Source: Oceanospirillum maris DSM 6286
Lineage (GTDB): Bacteria; Pseudomonadota; Gammaproteobacteria; Pseudomonadales; Halomonadaceae
Assembly: GCF_000422865.1 (NCBI RefSeq)
Contig: NZ_AUGW01000022.1
Location: 1 to 57,964, forward strand
Direction of reading: 5' to 3'
DNA: 57,964 bases
The position numbers were made by a program, and so were the translations under genes. Positions 1 to 8,953 of this stretch are shown piece by piece. The first letter of the stretch is position 1. Every line of letters starts with the position of its first letter. The notes beneath the pieces are model-generated. The model saw only the letters and a list, made by a program, of their open reading frames with translations. It did not search any database and was not told the DNA's origin.

Positions 1-731
1 TGATCCGGCTCTACAGCATAAGAGAAAAAGTCTAAATCATTAGCATTATCCAGGTTACCCTGAATCACCGCATTAGTTTGAAGACTGGTGCTCTGGCCGA
101 CTTTATCATTGGCTTCCTGACTGTCAATTTGGGTATAACCCTGCCAACCCAAAACAACCGGGTCTGCCGAGGCTCCTTGTGTCGCTTGTGCTACCAGAAC
201 GTAGGCTCCCGGTTACACCTTAGCAAAGGTTTTTTCTACGGCTGCATTAGCCTGAAAAGACGCATCCAGCTGTGTTAAGCCGTTCTCGTCATGCTTGAAG
301 AGGAACAGGTCGTAATTAACCTCTGCTGGAATATTCAGCAGCAGACCTTCAATTTTAGTTTCTGTTTCTACGAGGGTGCTGACACAAGCAAACTGCCCCT
401 GAGCCGAAAACGTTAAAGACAAGCCGCTGCCAAAATCAAGATTGGGGCAACCGGTCTGCTCGGCAACGCTGCTACCTGTTGCAGAAAGTGTCTGTCTTCC
501 GGGTTCAGCCGACAACATACTCCGACGGGTCTTAGGCTCAACAGCCAGAGAGTAGTTTTGCGTCAGGTCATCGTGCTCCCGTCGCTTTTCACCGGGAATA
601 TCAACGTAATCCTCGTTATAAATTGAAGGAACCGGTGTGCGGTCAAAAGGTGCATTCTTGATATCCACCGATACAGCAAATGCTGCAGAAGAAACCAGCA
701 GCAGAGCTGCCGGAGCTATGGCTTTAAGCAT
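1..731 (-). pseudogene. Exported protein with C-terminal PPC-like region, interrupted by an in-frame stop (partial at left edge)
   Basis: The frame opens with an ATG at 729-731 behind an AAGGAA ribosome site (737-742). It starts with a clear signal peptide: Lys near the start, an Ala/Leu/Val core, and an Ala-Phe-Ala end near residue 19. After 172 codons a TAA at 213-215 interrupts it. The same frame then runs on without a stop for about 70 codons to the window edge. That downstream part has Pro-Gly-Ala-Tyr-Val-Leu and Asp-Leu-Asp-Phe-Phe motifs, like bacterial pre-peptidase C-terminal (PPC) or related beta-sandwich domains of secreted proteins. The coding character on both sides of the stop says one gene was split by a nonsense change, perhaps GAA to TAA, or by a base-call error. 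The function is unknown; a secreted or cell-surface protein is the safest statement. Confidence 0.6.
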
Positions 732-1065
732 AAAAATTCCTTTTTAAGCAAAGTGAAGTCGCTACCCGCCCCTCAATTCATTTGAAGGGACAAACAGGTA
801 ACAGAATAAATAGAAGTTGCCTTTTTCAGTAAAAGGCCAGATCTGAAAACTGCCAGAAAAGCAGTCAATGGGAGAGTGTCCATATCCATTCCTTGGGTGA
901 CTCATATACCTCCTGTATATGATGAAGTGATAATAGAATAAAAGCTCTGTGATTCAATACGTATTAAGTCGTATAGAAATTCTCTGCAACCCATACAAAA
1001 CCCCCGCTGTTCACGTCTGCAAACAGCGGGGATATTCAGGCTTTAATGTTTAACCGACAGGCCAA
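732..1065. other. Intergenic region between the exported protein and clpB
   Basis: These 334 bases hold the promoter and leader of the exported protein (minus strand) and the clpB terminator (1001-1031). An interrupted inverted repeat, CATATA with TATATG at about 903-920, is the only other structure seen. I found no convincing small gene here. Confidence 0.5.
1001..1031 (-). terminator. Rho-independent terminator of clpB
   Basis: CCCCGCTGTT (minus strand) pairs with AACAGCGGGG across a loop of about ten bases and is followed on the minus strand by GTTTTGT. It lies about 35 bases after the clpB stop codon. Confidence 0.8.
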
Positions 1066-3639
1066 TTAAACAAACACGAGTTCACCATCTTTTACTTCCA
1101 CGTGAATTGTTTGTCCAAGGCTGAATTTACCGGCGAGGATCTCCTGCGCCAGTGGGTTTTCGATCCAGCGTTGCAGGGCGCGTTTCAGCGGGCGGGCACC
1201 GTAAACCGGGTCGAAGCCAACATCCACCAGTTGTTCCAGTGCGTCTTCCGACAGTTCGATGGTTAGTTCCCGCTCATCCAGACGTTGCTGTAAACGCTGA
1301 ACCTGAATACGGGCGATGCCTTTAACCGCTTCACGGGCGAGGCTGTGGAATACCACCACTTCATCAATACGGTTGATCAACTCAGGGCGGAAGTGGTTGC
1401 CGACAACCTCCATCACTTTGTTTTTCATCTCGTCATACTGATCATCTTTACCACCATAGGCCTGAATTACATCGGAACCCAGGTTGGAAGTCATCACGAT
1501 AACGGTGTTGCGGAAATCCACGGTACGGCCTTGGCCATCCGTCAGGCGGCCATCTTCCAGCACCTGCAGCAGAATGTTGAACACGTCCGGGTGGGCTTTT
1601 TCCACCTCATCCAGCAGGACAACAGAGTACGGCTTGCGACGTACGGTTTCGGTCAGATAACCGCCCTCTTCATAACCGACATAACCCGGAGGTGCGCCGA
1701 TCAGACGAGCCACGGAATGCTTCTCCATAAACTCGGACATATCGATACGTACCATGGACTCTTCCGTATCAAACAGGAACTTAGCCAATGATTTACACAG
1801 CTCGGTTTTACCGACACCGGTAGGGCCTAAGAAGAGGAAGGAACCATTAGGTCGATTCGGATCTGCCAGACCCGCACGGGAGCGACGTACCGCATTGGAA
1901 ACCGCTTCTACGGCTTCTTCCTGCCCGATCACACGTTCATGCAGGGCGCTTTCCATCTGCAACAGTTTTTCCCGCTCAGACTCCAGCATTTTGCTGACCG
2001 GAATACCGGTCCATTTAGAGACGACTTCTGCAATCTCTTCTTCGGTTACGCGGTTACGCAGTAGCTTGTGCTCTACTTGATCAACCTGAGAAGCCATCTC
2101 CATACTGCGCTCTAGATCAGGAATAATGCCATATTGAATCTCTGACATTTTGGCTAGATCACCCACACGGCGCGCGGTCTCCATATCCAGCCGAGCCTGT
2201 TCTAGCTGCTCTTTCAATTGCTGTGCACCTTGAACGGCAGATTTTTCGCTGCGCCAGATCTCATCCAGATCCGCATATTCGCGCTCTAAATCTTGAATCA
2301 TGCTATCAAGATGAGCCAGACGCTTACGGGAAGCATCATCGTCTTCTTTCTTTAGCGCCTCGCGTTCAATCTTCAACTGGATCAGACGACGATCCATTCG
2401 ATCCATCTCTTCAGGCTTGGAGTCCATCTCCATACGGATACGGGAACCCGCTTCATCAATCAGGTCAATAGCTTTGTCTGGTAGCTGGCGATCGGTGATA
2501 TAACGCTGGGACAATTTAGCCGCTGCAATTAATGCGCTGTCGGTAATATCCACACCGTGGTGCAGTTCATAACGCTCTTTCAAGCCGCGCAGAATAGCAA
2601 TGGTGTCTTCTTCTGTTGGCTCATCAACTTGTACTTTCTGGAAGCGACGTTCCAGTGCTGCATCTTTTTCGATGTATTGGCGGTACTCGTCAAGTGTGGT
2701 TGCGCCCACGCAATGCAGTTCACCACGGGCCAGAGCAGGCTTAAGCATATTGCCGGCATCCATTGCACCTTCGCCTTTACCGGCTCCAACCATGGTATGC
2801 AGCTCATCAATAAAGAGAATCACCTGACCTTCCTGCTTGGCCAGCTCATTGAGTACTGCTTTTAAGCGTTCTTCAAACTCACCCCGGTATTTAGCACCGG
2901 CGATCAGCGAGCCCATATCCAGCGACAACACTTTTTTGTTTTTTAGGCCTTCCGGTACTTCGCCATTGATAATACGTTGAGCCAAACCTTCTACAATGGC
3001 GGTTTTACCCACACCTGGTTCGCCGATCAAGACAGGGTTGTTTTTAGTACGACGCTGCAGTACCTGAATGGTGCGGCGAATCTCATCATCACGACCAATC
3101 ACGGGGTCTAACTTGCCATCTAATGCTCGCTGAGTTAGATCCACGGTAAAGCGGTCTAATGACTGACGTAGCTCTTCTGTGTTTGGATCATCCACGCTCT
3201 GTCCTCCTCGCACTTGATCAATTGATTTTGTCAGCGATTCTTTGCTTAAACCGCAGCCACGAACCAACTTACCGGTGTCACCCTTATCTTGGGCGGCGGC
3301 CAGTAATACCAACTCACTGGAGATGTAAGAATCTTTACGCTGTTGAGATTCTTTGTCCGCCATATTCAAGATGCCACCCAGTTCAGGGGACATCATAATT
3401 TGGCCGTCGTTATTACTGATCACAGGCAGCGATTCAAACTGTTCACGCAGTTCATTACGTAGCTTGTTAAAATCACCACCGGCTTGACTGATCAAAGGGC
3501 GGATCGAACCATCACGCTGTTCCAGCATAGCTAAAATCAGGTGAACCGGTTGTAGCAGGTTATGGTCATGGCCTACAGCCATAGACTGAGCATCAGCCAG
3601 CGCCTGCTGGAGTTTTCCGGTTAAACGGTCAACACGCAT
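1066..3639 (-). CDS. clpB: ClpB disaggregase chaperone
   Basis: ClpB is a hexameric AAA+ unfoldase that rescues aggregated cytoplasmic proteins together with DnaK/DnaJ/GrpE. The 857 residues match the usual family length. The order is as expected: a double Clp-N domain (about 1-145), a first nucleotide-binding domain with Walker A GEPGVGKT at 206-213, a charged coiled-coil middle domain (about 410-525), and a second domain with Walker A GPTGVGKT near residue 600 and a C-terminal D2-small region. The middle domain separates it from ClpA and ClpC. The ATG at 3637-3639 follows a GAGGAA ribosome site. It is transcribed alone, with a sigma-32 promoter upstream (3751-3778) and a terminator downstream. 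Confidence 0.98.
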   Translation of the reverse strand: MRVDRLTGKLQQALADAQSMAVGHDHNLLQPVHLILAMLEQRDGSIRPLISQAGGDFNKLRNELREQFESLPVISNNDGQIMMSPELGGILNMADKESQQRKDSYISSELVLLAAAQDKGDTGKLVRGCGLSKESLTKSIDQVRGGQSVDDPNTEELRQSLDRFTVDLTQRALDGKLDPVIGRDDEIRRTIQVLQRRTKNNPVLIGEPGVGKTAIVEGLAQRIINGEVPEGLKNKKVLSLDMGSLIAGAKYRGEFEERLKAVLNELAKQEGQVILFIDELHTMVGAGKGEGAMDAGNMLKPALARGELHCVGATTLDEYRQYIEKDAALERRFQKVQVDEPTEEDTIAILRGLKERYELHHGVDITDSALIAAAKLSQRYITDRQLPDKAIDLIDEAGSRIRMEMDSKPEEMDRMDRRLIQLKIEREALKKEDDDASRKRLAHLDSMIQDLEREYADLDEIWRSEKSAVQGAQQLKEQLEQARLDMETARRVGDLAKMSEIQYGIIPDLERSMEMASQVDQVEHKLLRNRVTEEEIAEVVSKWTGIPVSKMLESEREKLLQMESALHERVIGQEEAVEAVSNAVRRSRAGLADPNRPNGSFLFLGPTGVGKTELCKSLAKFLFDTEESMVRIDMSEFMEKHSVARLIGAPPGYVGYEEGGYLTETVRRKPYSVVLLDEVEKAHPDVFNILLQVLEDGRLTDGQGRTVDFRNTVIVMTSNLGSDVIQAYGGKDDQYDEMKNKVMEVVGNHFRPELINRIDEVVVFHSLAREAVKGIARIQVQRLQQRLDERELTIELSEDALEQLVDVGFDPVYGARPLKRALQRWIENPLAQEILAGKFSLGQTIHVEVKDGELVFV

Positions 3640-3750
3640 AATCTATATTCCTCAGTAGACCTGTGTAACCCCGGGGAATATCTCTGGGCTTTTAAGCCGA
3701 AGTGTAAGGATCGGGGTTTCCGACAGGTGGGTTATTGCTTATACCAGCAA

Positions 3751-3778
3751 AGATAGGGGCAAAACGGCGAAGTTCAAG
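3751..3778 (-). promoter_or_regulatory. Sigma-32 (heat-shock) promoter of clpB
   Basis: On the minus strand CTTGAA (-35, complement of 3773-3778) is followed after 13 bases by CCCCTATCT (-10, complement of 3751-3759). This closely fits the RpoH consensus CTTGAA-N13/14-CCCCATNT. It lies about 110 bases before the clpB start. Confidence 0.85.
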
Positions 3779-3906
3779 GTCTCATAGGGCTTAAGACTTA
3801 TTTTAGATTGATATATATCAGTAATTAAGCATGTTAATAAATACCATCTTAAGTCTTCCTAGTTAGGCATCACCAAATAAAGATCACCCCATTAAGTACG
3901 ACCTAA

Positions 3907-5263
3907 TTAAGTAAAATCATCTCGCTTTAAGCCGTACTTTTTGAGTTTGTCGTACAGGGTTTTACGGGGTAAACCGAGGGCTTCCATGGTTAATTTAATG
4001 GAGCCCTTCTGCCGCTCTAACTCCTGTTCTATCAAGCTACGCTCAAACATCTCAACCTGTTGTGGCAAGGTGAGCGGCGTGGTGGACTCTGCACCAAACA
4101 TAAGCCGCTCTAAATTATAGTCACAGGTTTCACCGAGTAGCACATAGCGTTCTGCCAGGTTACGTAGCTCTCGCACATTACCGGGCCAGTTATGGCTCAT
4201 CAGCACAGAGAGATGCGCACCATCTAAGGGTGGGGCTTCACGCCCCACACGGTTTGATGCGACAAGAACAAAGTGCTGAAATAGCAGAGGAATATCTTCC
4301 ATTCGCTCCCGTAGGGGGGGGGATTTCCAGCGTAACAACGTTTAAGCGATAATAGAGATCTTCACGGAAGTTACCGGCTTCTGCGGCCTGTTTTAGATCA
4401 ACTTTCGTTGCGGCAATAACACGAATATCTAAAGGAATCAGTTCGTTGCTACCCAGGCGCTCAATACAACGTTCCTGTAAAACCCTTAGCAATTTCACCT
4501 GTAATGAGAGTGGCATACTCTCAATTTCATCAAGAAATAAAGTCCCGCCGTTTGCATGTTCAAACTTGCCGATGCGGCGTTTTTGTGCCCCAGTGAAGGC
4601 TCCAGATTCATGGCCAAATAGCTCTGATTCTATAATGGATTCAGGGACAGCCCCGCAGTTAATAGCAACAAAATTCTTACCTTGACGAGAGCTGTGTTCA
4701 TGTAAAAAACGAGCAATCTGATCTTTACCCGCTCCTGTTTCGCCAAACAGTAAGACATCCGCTTGTAGGGTCGCAATTTGGCTGACCATACGCAGCAGTT
4801 GCTGCATGTTGCGGGTTTTACCGATGATTCTTGGGCCTGGGATACTATTTACTTCTAGGTCTTGGCGCAGCTGGCGGTTCTCAAGGGTAAGGCGGCGTTT
4901 CTCTTGAGCTCGTTTGACAACATCGAGCAGCAATTCATTTGAGAAAGGTTTCTCTAAGAAGTCGTAGGCCCCTTCACGAATAGCATTAACCGCCATAGAA
5001 ATATCACCGTGGCCGGAGATAAGAATAACAGGGATATCGCGGTCAATTTTAAGAGCTTCCCGCATAAACGCTAAGCCATCCATGCCAGGCATACGTATAT
5101 CGGAGATAACCACACCATCCCAGTCTGGAAATAACTGATGAAGTGCATGTTCGGCATTATCGAAGCTTTTGGGGTTATGGCCCGCTAAAGATAGAGTTTG
5201 TGCCACTGTGATTCGTAGATGTTTCTCGTCATCAACCACAAAAACGTCGGTGGCTTCACTCAT
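3907..5263 (-). pseudogene. dctD: DctD-type sigma-54 response regulator, frameshifted in a C9 run
   Basis: DctD is the NtrC-family activator that partners DctB to switch on C4-dicarboxylate transport from sigma-54 promoters. The receiver domain (about 1-120, phospho-acceptor Asp in VVISDIRMPG) and the AAA+ domain with Walker A GETGAGKD near residue 174 and the GAFTGA loop are intact. At about residue 314 the frame meets nine C's on the minus strand (4314-4322) and shifts. The rest of the AAA+ domain and the Fis-type helix-turn-helix are encoded in the next frame. With eight C's the reading would run through PPLRERMEDIPLL to give about 451 residues, the normal DctD length. It lies 48 bases after dctB. 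As written, the product loses its DNA-binding domain. Confidence 0.85.
4314..4322. repeat. Nine-base G/C homopolymer inside dctD
   Basis: A run of nine G's on the plus strand (C's in the coding sense) coincides exactly with the frame change in dctD. Eight would restore the full-length gene. Such a tract is prone to slippage in vivo and also to sequencing error. Confidence 0.9.
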
Positions 5264-5311
5264 GGGTCTCTCACTTAGTCAGGTAGAAGTAAGGTTATAG
5301 CCGATGAACGG

Positions 5312-7666
5312 CTACCGATACGAGACAGATTCCATCTTTGAAGTCACCAGTAAAGGAGAAGTAATCAATGAAGAATCAACTAATGACGAATCGTCAGTTT
5401 CTGGCGCTATCGGCAAAATAACTCGGAACGTTGCACCGCCGCCATCTCGATTAAAAGCGCTAATACTACCACCAAAATCACTGATGATCCGATAGGAGAT
5501 TGAAAGCCCTAGCCCTAAACCTTTCCCGCCTTCCCGAGTACTAAAGAACGGGTTAAAGATTTGCCCAATATGATCATCGGCAATGCCGGGGCCGGTATCC
5601 GATACGTCAATCCAGACATGATGACAGTCCTGCTGCAAAGTAATAGTGATACTTGGATCAGGCAAACCCGAAATAGCCAATAGTGCATTGCTGATCAGAT
5701 TAACAAGTACCTGTTCGAGCCGAACCGCATCGGCACGGACAAAAGGATCGCTATCAGAGAGACGAACCACCAAGGTGACCTGTTCTTTGTTAATTTGAGG
5801 GCGAAATAAGCGCAGGGCATATTCGATAGTGGCTCGGGCTGAGACTATAGCCAGTTGGCCTTCACTTTTGCGGGCAAACATTTTCAACTGAGCACTAATG
5901 GTGGCCATGCGCTCTGTCAGATCAACGATCTGTTCAAGGTTTTCTTGCGCCATTTCAGAATGATCACGCTCAATAAAGGTAATGCCGTTTTCAGCATAGG
6001 CGCGAATAGCCGCTAAAGGCTGATTAAGCTCATGGTTAATACTGGCGCTCATCTGTCCTAGTACCGCCAATTTAGCCGCTTGAATTAGCTCATCTTGAGT
6101 CTTTTGTAGCGTTTCTGCGGTATTTCTGTGCTGATCAATCTCTTCTTTCAAGCGCTTATTGGTTTCTGTTAAATCCTGAGTACGCTCAACAACACGGTTT
6201 TCCATCTCATCATAGGCGGACTGCAAGGCTTCTTCGTGCTGTTTACGCTCGGTGATGTCATGCAGCGTAATCATATAATCCGAACCTTGGTCACGGCTCA
6301 TCATGCTAACGATAATTTCGATAGGAACATGCTGGTAATCTTTTCGCAGACCTCGGGTTTCCAGTGGCAAGCCGCTGGCCTCTTTCAGTGCTTTTTGGCA
6401 CTCCGTCCTGAACTGCGACTGAATTAAGTCACAAAAACTGTGGCCGTGAAGCTCATGCAGTTGATAACCAAATAAGATCTCTGCAGAAGGGTTGATATAG
6501 TCCACCCTTCCCGTGCGATCCATCGTGACGATACCCGCCTTGGTATTATCTAGAATGGCTCGAATGCGGGCTTCATTAGCTTCTAAAGATGTCTTGGTTT
6601 CTAAATCATGGCGCACACGTTCCCGTTGGATTCGTTGGCGCTGTAAGCTATAGAGCGTCAGCAGAACCAAAACCATATAAATACCGGCGGCTAAAATACT
6701 GTTCTTGATAATTTCAATACGTACACCGGTGGTATTTTTCAAAATGTGCAGCTGCCAACCGGCATTAGGCATGGGCCGACTCACTTGCAAATAGCTGTTA
6801 ACCCGCAGCGGATTTTCCGAGGTATCAGATGCAATTTTCACATGCTTAGCCGTATGCCACTGCTGAACCACTTTGTAGGCTAAAGGGATAATATCCTTGT
6901 CGTCATAACGTCGAGATTGACGAATAACAGACCGCTGCTCTTTTGATAGGGGAGTGACGCTATGCAGTAACCATTGCTGTTGGCTGCTAATAAAGATAAC
7001 TCCGTCGGGGTCTGTGACTAAGAACTCCGTAGAAGTGTCTTTCCAAAGACTCTCTAGGTTTTCTACCACAATTTTTACCACAAGAACCCCAATAGGGGTT
7101 TGTCCGCTAAAAACAGGATACGAAAAATAATACCCCCGTTCACCAGAGGTTGTACCTAGGCCGTAAAACCGACCTAACTGACCTTGAATAGCATCTTTAA
7201 AATAGGGGCGATAGTTAAAATTCTGACCAATGAAACTGCGTGGACTTTGCCAGTTACTGGCAGCTAACGTTGTACCGGTTCGATCCAGTAAATAAATATC
7301 TGAGACGTCAGTAATTTGCTTAAAATTCTTTAACGTCGCATTAATTTTCTGGATTTTATCGGTATCAGGTTCCCGCAATACATCAGCAAAGTTCTGCTTA
7401 TTGACTAGAATTTCAGGCAAAAACTCATATTTATCTAGCTTACCCCTAAGGCTGGCAATATTTAGGATTAACTCATTATTCGCATGGGTTTCTAGCTGAC
7501 TTAATTCGTAATGCTCTGTCCAAGTGGCAACCTGCCAAATCAGAAAAATAAACAACAGCAACATCCCTAAGCTACTGAGCAGGCTGTTGCCATTAGACTC
7601 TTTGGAATCAAGGGTACTAAGTGAGGCGTTAAGTGAAGTGTTAACAGAGGTATTAAGTGGCGTCAT
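5312..7666 (-). CDS. dctB: DctB-type C4-dicarboxylate sensor histidine kinase with extra PAS domain
   Basis: This is a membrane sensor kinase that phosphorylates DctD. A first membrane segment (about 33-50) and a second (about 315-340) enclose a periplasmic dCache-like sensor. A PAS domain follows (about 370-480), then a coiled region, the HisKA box with ASINHELNQPLAAIRAY (His near residue 545), and the HATPase_c domain with GPGIADDHIGQIFNPFFSTR and GLGLGLSIS. At 784 residues it is longer than classical DctB (about 600-640) because of the PAS module. The ligand could be a C4-dicarboxylate or, given the context, another small carboxylate. The first 18 codons are built from a degenerate 12-bp repeat. 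It begins 3 bases after the gntR gene and precedes dctD, so the three genes look co-transcribed. Confidence 0.85.
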   Translation of the reverse strand: MTPLNTSVNTSLNASLSTLDSKESNGNSLLSSLGMLLLFIFLIWQVATWTEHYELSQLETHANNELILNIASLRGKLDKYEFLPEILVNKQNFADVLREPDTDKIQKINATLKNFKQITDVSDIYLLDRTGTTLAASNWQSPRSFIGQNFNYRPYFKDAIQGQLGRFYGLGTTSGERGYYFSYPVFSGQTPIGVLVVKIVVENLESLWKDTSTEFLVTDPDGVIFISSQQQWLLHSVTPLSKEQRSVIRQSRRYDDKDIIPLAYKVVQQWHTAKHVKIASDTSENPLRVNSYLQVSRPMPNAGWQLHILKNTTGVRIEIIKNSILAAGIYMVLVLLTLYSLQRQRIQRERVRHDLETKTSLEANEARIRAILDNTKAGIVTMDRTGRVDYINPSAEILFGYQLHELHGHSFCDLIQSQFRTECQKALKEASGLPLETRGLRKDYQHVPIEIIVSMMSRDQGSDYMITLHDITERKQHEEALQSAYDEMENRVVERTQDLTETNKRLKEEIDQHRNTAETLQKTQDELIQAAKLAVLGQMSASINHELNQPLAAIRAYAENGITFIERDHSEMAQENLEQIVDLTERMATISAQLKMFARKSEGQLAIVSARATIEYALRLFRPQINKEQVTLVVRLSDSDPFVRADAVRLEQVLVNLISNALLAISGLPDPSITITLQQDCHHVWIDVSDTGPGIADDHIGQIFNPFFSTREGGKGLGLGLSISYRIISDFGGSISAFNRDGGGATFRVILPIAPETDDSSLVDSSLITSPLLVTSKMESVSYR
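7617..7664 (-). repeat. 12-bp tandem repeat (4 copies) at the start of dctB
   Basis: Four adjacent 12-base units with the pattern TTAAGTGRNGYN (plus strand) encode the Thr/Ser/Asn/Leu-rich four-residue repeats just after the start codon of dctB, before the first membrane segment. Confidence 0.75.
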
Positions 7667-7669
7667 GAT

Positions 7670-8443
7670 TTAAATTAACTGAGTCTGGGCGCGTCTTAGG
7701 GAACGCTGAACGCGAGTTTCTTGGCGGCTCATTTCCAACAAGCTGTCCTCAACAAACACCAGATGTTCATGGGCCATAGAGCGGGCTTTTTCGGGATTGC
7801 CTTCCATAACCGCCTCGTAGAGCGCCTTATGTTGAGCCAGCAATAATGGGCGAGATTCTTTGCGCTCAAAAAGGTTTTTCAGGTTGGCGACAATACTTTT
7901 CTCTAGCATGTTAAACAGGCCACGAAGGGTGTGTAAAAGCACCACATTATGAGCCGCTTCGGCAATGGCCATATGAAACTCCGCATCAACCTTAGCTTCT
8001 AGCACAGGGTCATTTTTTTCATACACGCCCATTAAATTATTGTAGTGCTTGGTAAGGGTCTCTTTATCCGCATCAGTGCTACGAAGAGCCGCGTAATAAG
8101 CTGATATGCCTTCCAGAGCATCACGAAACTCCAACTGATCATAAAGAAACTCATTATGGGAGCTAAGAAGATCATGCAGAGGATCGGTAAACGAAGTACC
8201 TAATTGCTCCGACACATAAGTACCGCCACCATGACGGCTGTACAACAGACCTCGGGCGATTAACTTTTGTAATGCTTCTCGTAGAGAGGGCCGGGAAACT
8301 TCAAACTGGGTTGCCAATTCACGTTCTGGCGGTAACTTTTGCCCAGGCTTGAAGGTGCCTTCAAGGATCATCCCTTCTAGCTGCTGCATAATAATGTCAG
8401 ATATTCTAGGCTGTTTAACCCGTCGATAATTACTGCTTTCCAC
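7670..8443 (-). CDS. lldR: LldR/PdhR-type GntR-FCD repressor
   Basis: This is a FadR-subfamily GntR regulator of 257 residues. The N-terminal winged helix (about 12-80) has the typical PGQKLPPERELATQFEVSRP motif. The C-terminal FCD ligand domain (about 95-235) keeps the acidic and histidine residues that bind metal and carboxylate. Motifs such as LEFRDALEG, AYYAALRST and AAHNVVLLHTLRGLF resemble both Pseudomonas LldR (lactate) and PdhR (pyruvate). Adjacent lactate genes favour a lactate-responsive repressor; this is inference. The start is a GTG at 8441-8443. It is divergent from dctP, and two identical palindromic cores (8560-8574 and 8852-8870) lie between them. dctB follows after 3 bases. 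Confidence 0.75.
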   Translation of the reverse strand: MESSNYRRVKQPRISDIIMQQLEGMILEGTFKPGQKLPPERELATQFEVSRPSLREALQKLIARGLLYSRHGGGTYVSEQLGTSFTDPLHDLLSSHNEFLYDQLEFRDALEGISAYYAALRSTDADKETLTKHYNNLMGVYEKNDPVLEAKVDAEFHMAIAEAAHNVVLLHTLRGLFNMLEKSIVANLKNLFERKESRPLLLAQHKALYEAVMEGNPEKARSMAHEHLVFVEDSLLEMSRQETRVQRSLRRAQTQLI

Positions 8444-8503
8444 TGTGTTTAACCTACTTAATTAACATTTAACCTATCCAACCAACATTCAACCTGCCTA
8501 ATT
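8444..8503. repeat. 20-bp imperfect direct repeat, three copies
   Basis: Three adjacent 20-base units share AACATTTAACCTNCNNAATT. They sit immediately before the GTG start of the gntR gene, so they would lie in its leader. Confidence 0.7.
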
Positions 8504-8559
8504 AAAAAAAATCTTAACTAATTGCCTCTGCAGTTGAATGCCAAACTCATGAATACAAA

Positions 8560-8574
8560 ATTGGTATTACCAAT
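8560..8574. promoter_or_regulatory. Candidate LldR-type operator O1
   Basis: ATTGGT-ATT-ACCAAT is a perfect palindrome with a 3-base centre. Its core is the same as the second site at 8852-8870 and resembles the TTGGT/ACCAA operators of PdhR and LldR. It lies about 117 bases before the gntR start. Confidence 0.7.
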
Positions 8575-8804
8575 ACTAAGACGAATAAGAAAACCTGTCA
8601 AACAAGCGAATGGTCTTATATCCAATAAAGCAGCTATTAACACCGGGGACAAAACAGAGCATACCACTGCATAAAACCTATTTATCCAGCGAATACATAC
8701 CGAAAAATGCTTCATTTCAGATGGATTTTAGGCATCTTTTTATTAATCGTGCACCAATAAGGTGTTTTAGCCGATACTTAGGTCGTAGTTTGGTGCAAAC
8801 ATAT

Positions 8805-8834
8805 TTGACAAGTAGGTAGCAAGGTTACTATCTT
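8805..8834 (+). promoter_or_regulatory. Sigma-70-like promoter of dctPQM
   Basis: TTGACA at 8805-8810 is followed after 18 bases by TATCTT (8829-8834), or after 15 by TACTAT. Predicted transcription would start near 8840, just before the operator at 8852-8870. Confidence 0.5.
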
Positions 8835-8851
8835 TGCTAACTGAGTCTTGT

Positions 8852-8870
8852 AAATTGGTTTGACCAATTT
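8852..8870. promoter_or_regulatory. Candidate LldR-type operator O2
   Basis: AAATTGGT-TTG-ACCAATTT is a perfect 19-base palindrome. It lies just after the predicted dctP promoter, where a bound repressor would block transcription. Confidence 0.75.
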
Positions 8871-8953
8871 ACTCGGTATAGGATTTATCGAGTGGTAAAA
8901 GCCACCCGATGACAGATAAAAATAAAACAAATCCATGCGCACGGGAACTTACA

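Larger units (their letters stand above)
8444..8953. other. Divergent gntR/dctP control region
   Basis: The 510 bases between the repressor and dctP hold three 20-bp leader repeats, two operators, and a sigma-70 promoter for dctP. No convincing gene was seen; short open frames here lack ribosome sites and family features. Confidence 0.6.

Noticed and set aside
78-278. A plus-strand frame across the disrupted exported gene
   Set aside because: It is antisense to the coding frame with no ribosome site. The minus-strand translation is clearly protein-like.
8823-8837. A possible sigma-54 promoter for dctP (GG followed by GC)
   Set aside because: The spacing is GG-N11-GC, one base too long; RpoN promoters need N10. 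The TTGACA-type promoter is a better candidate.
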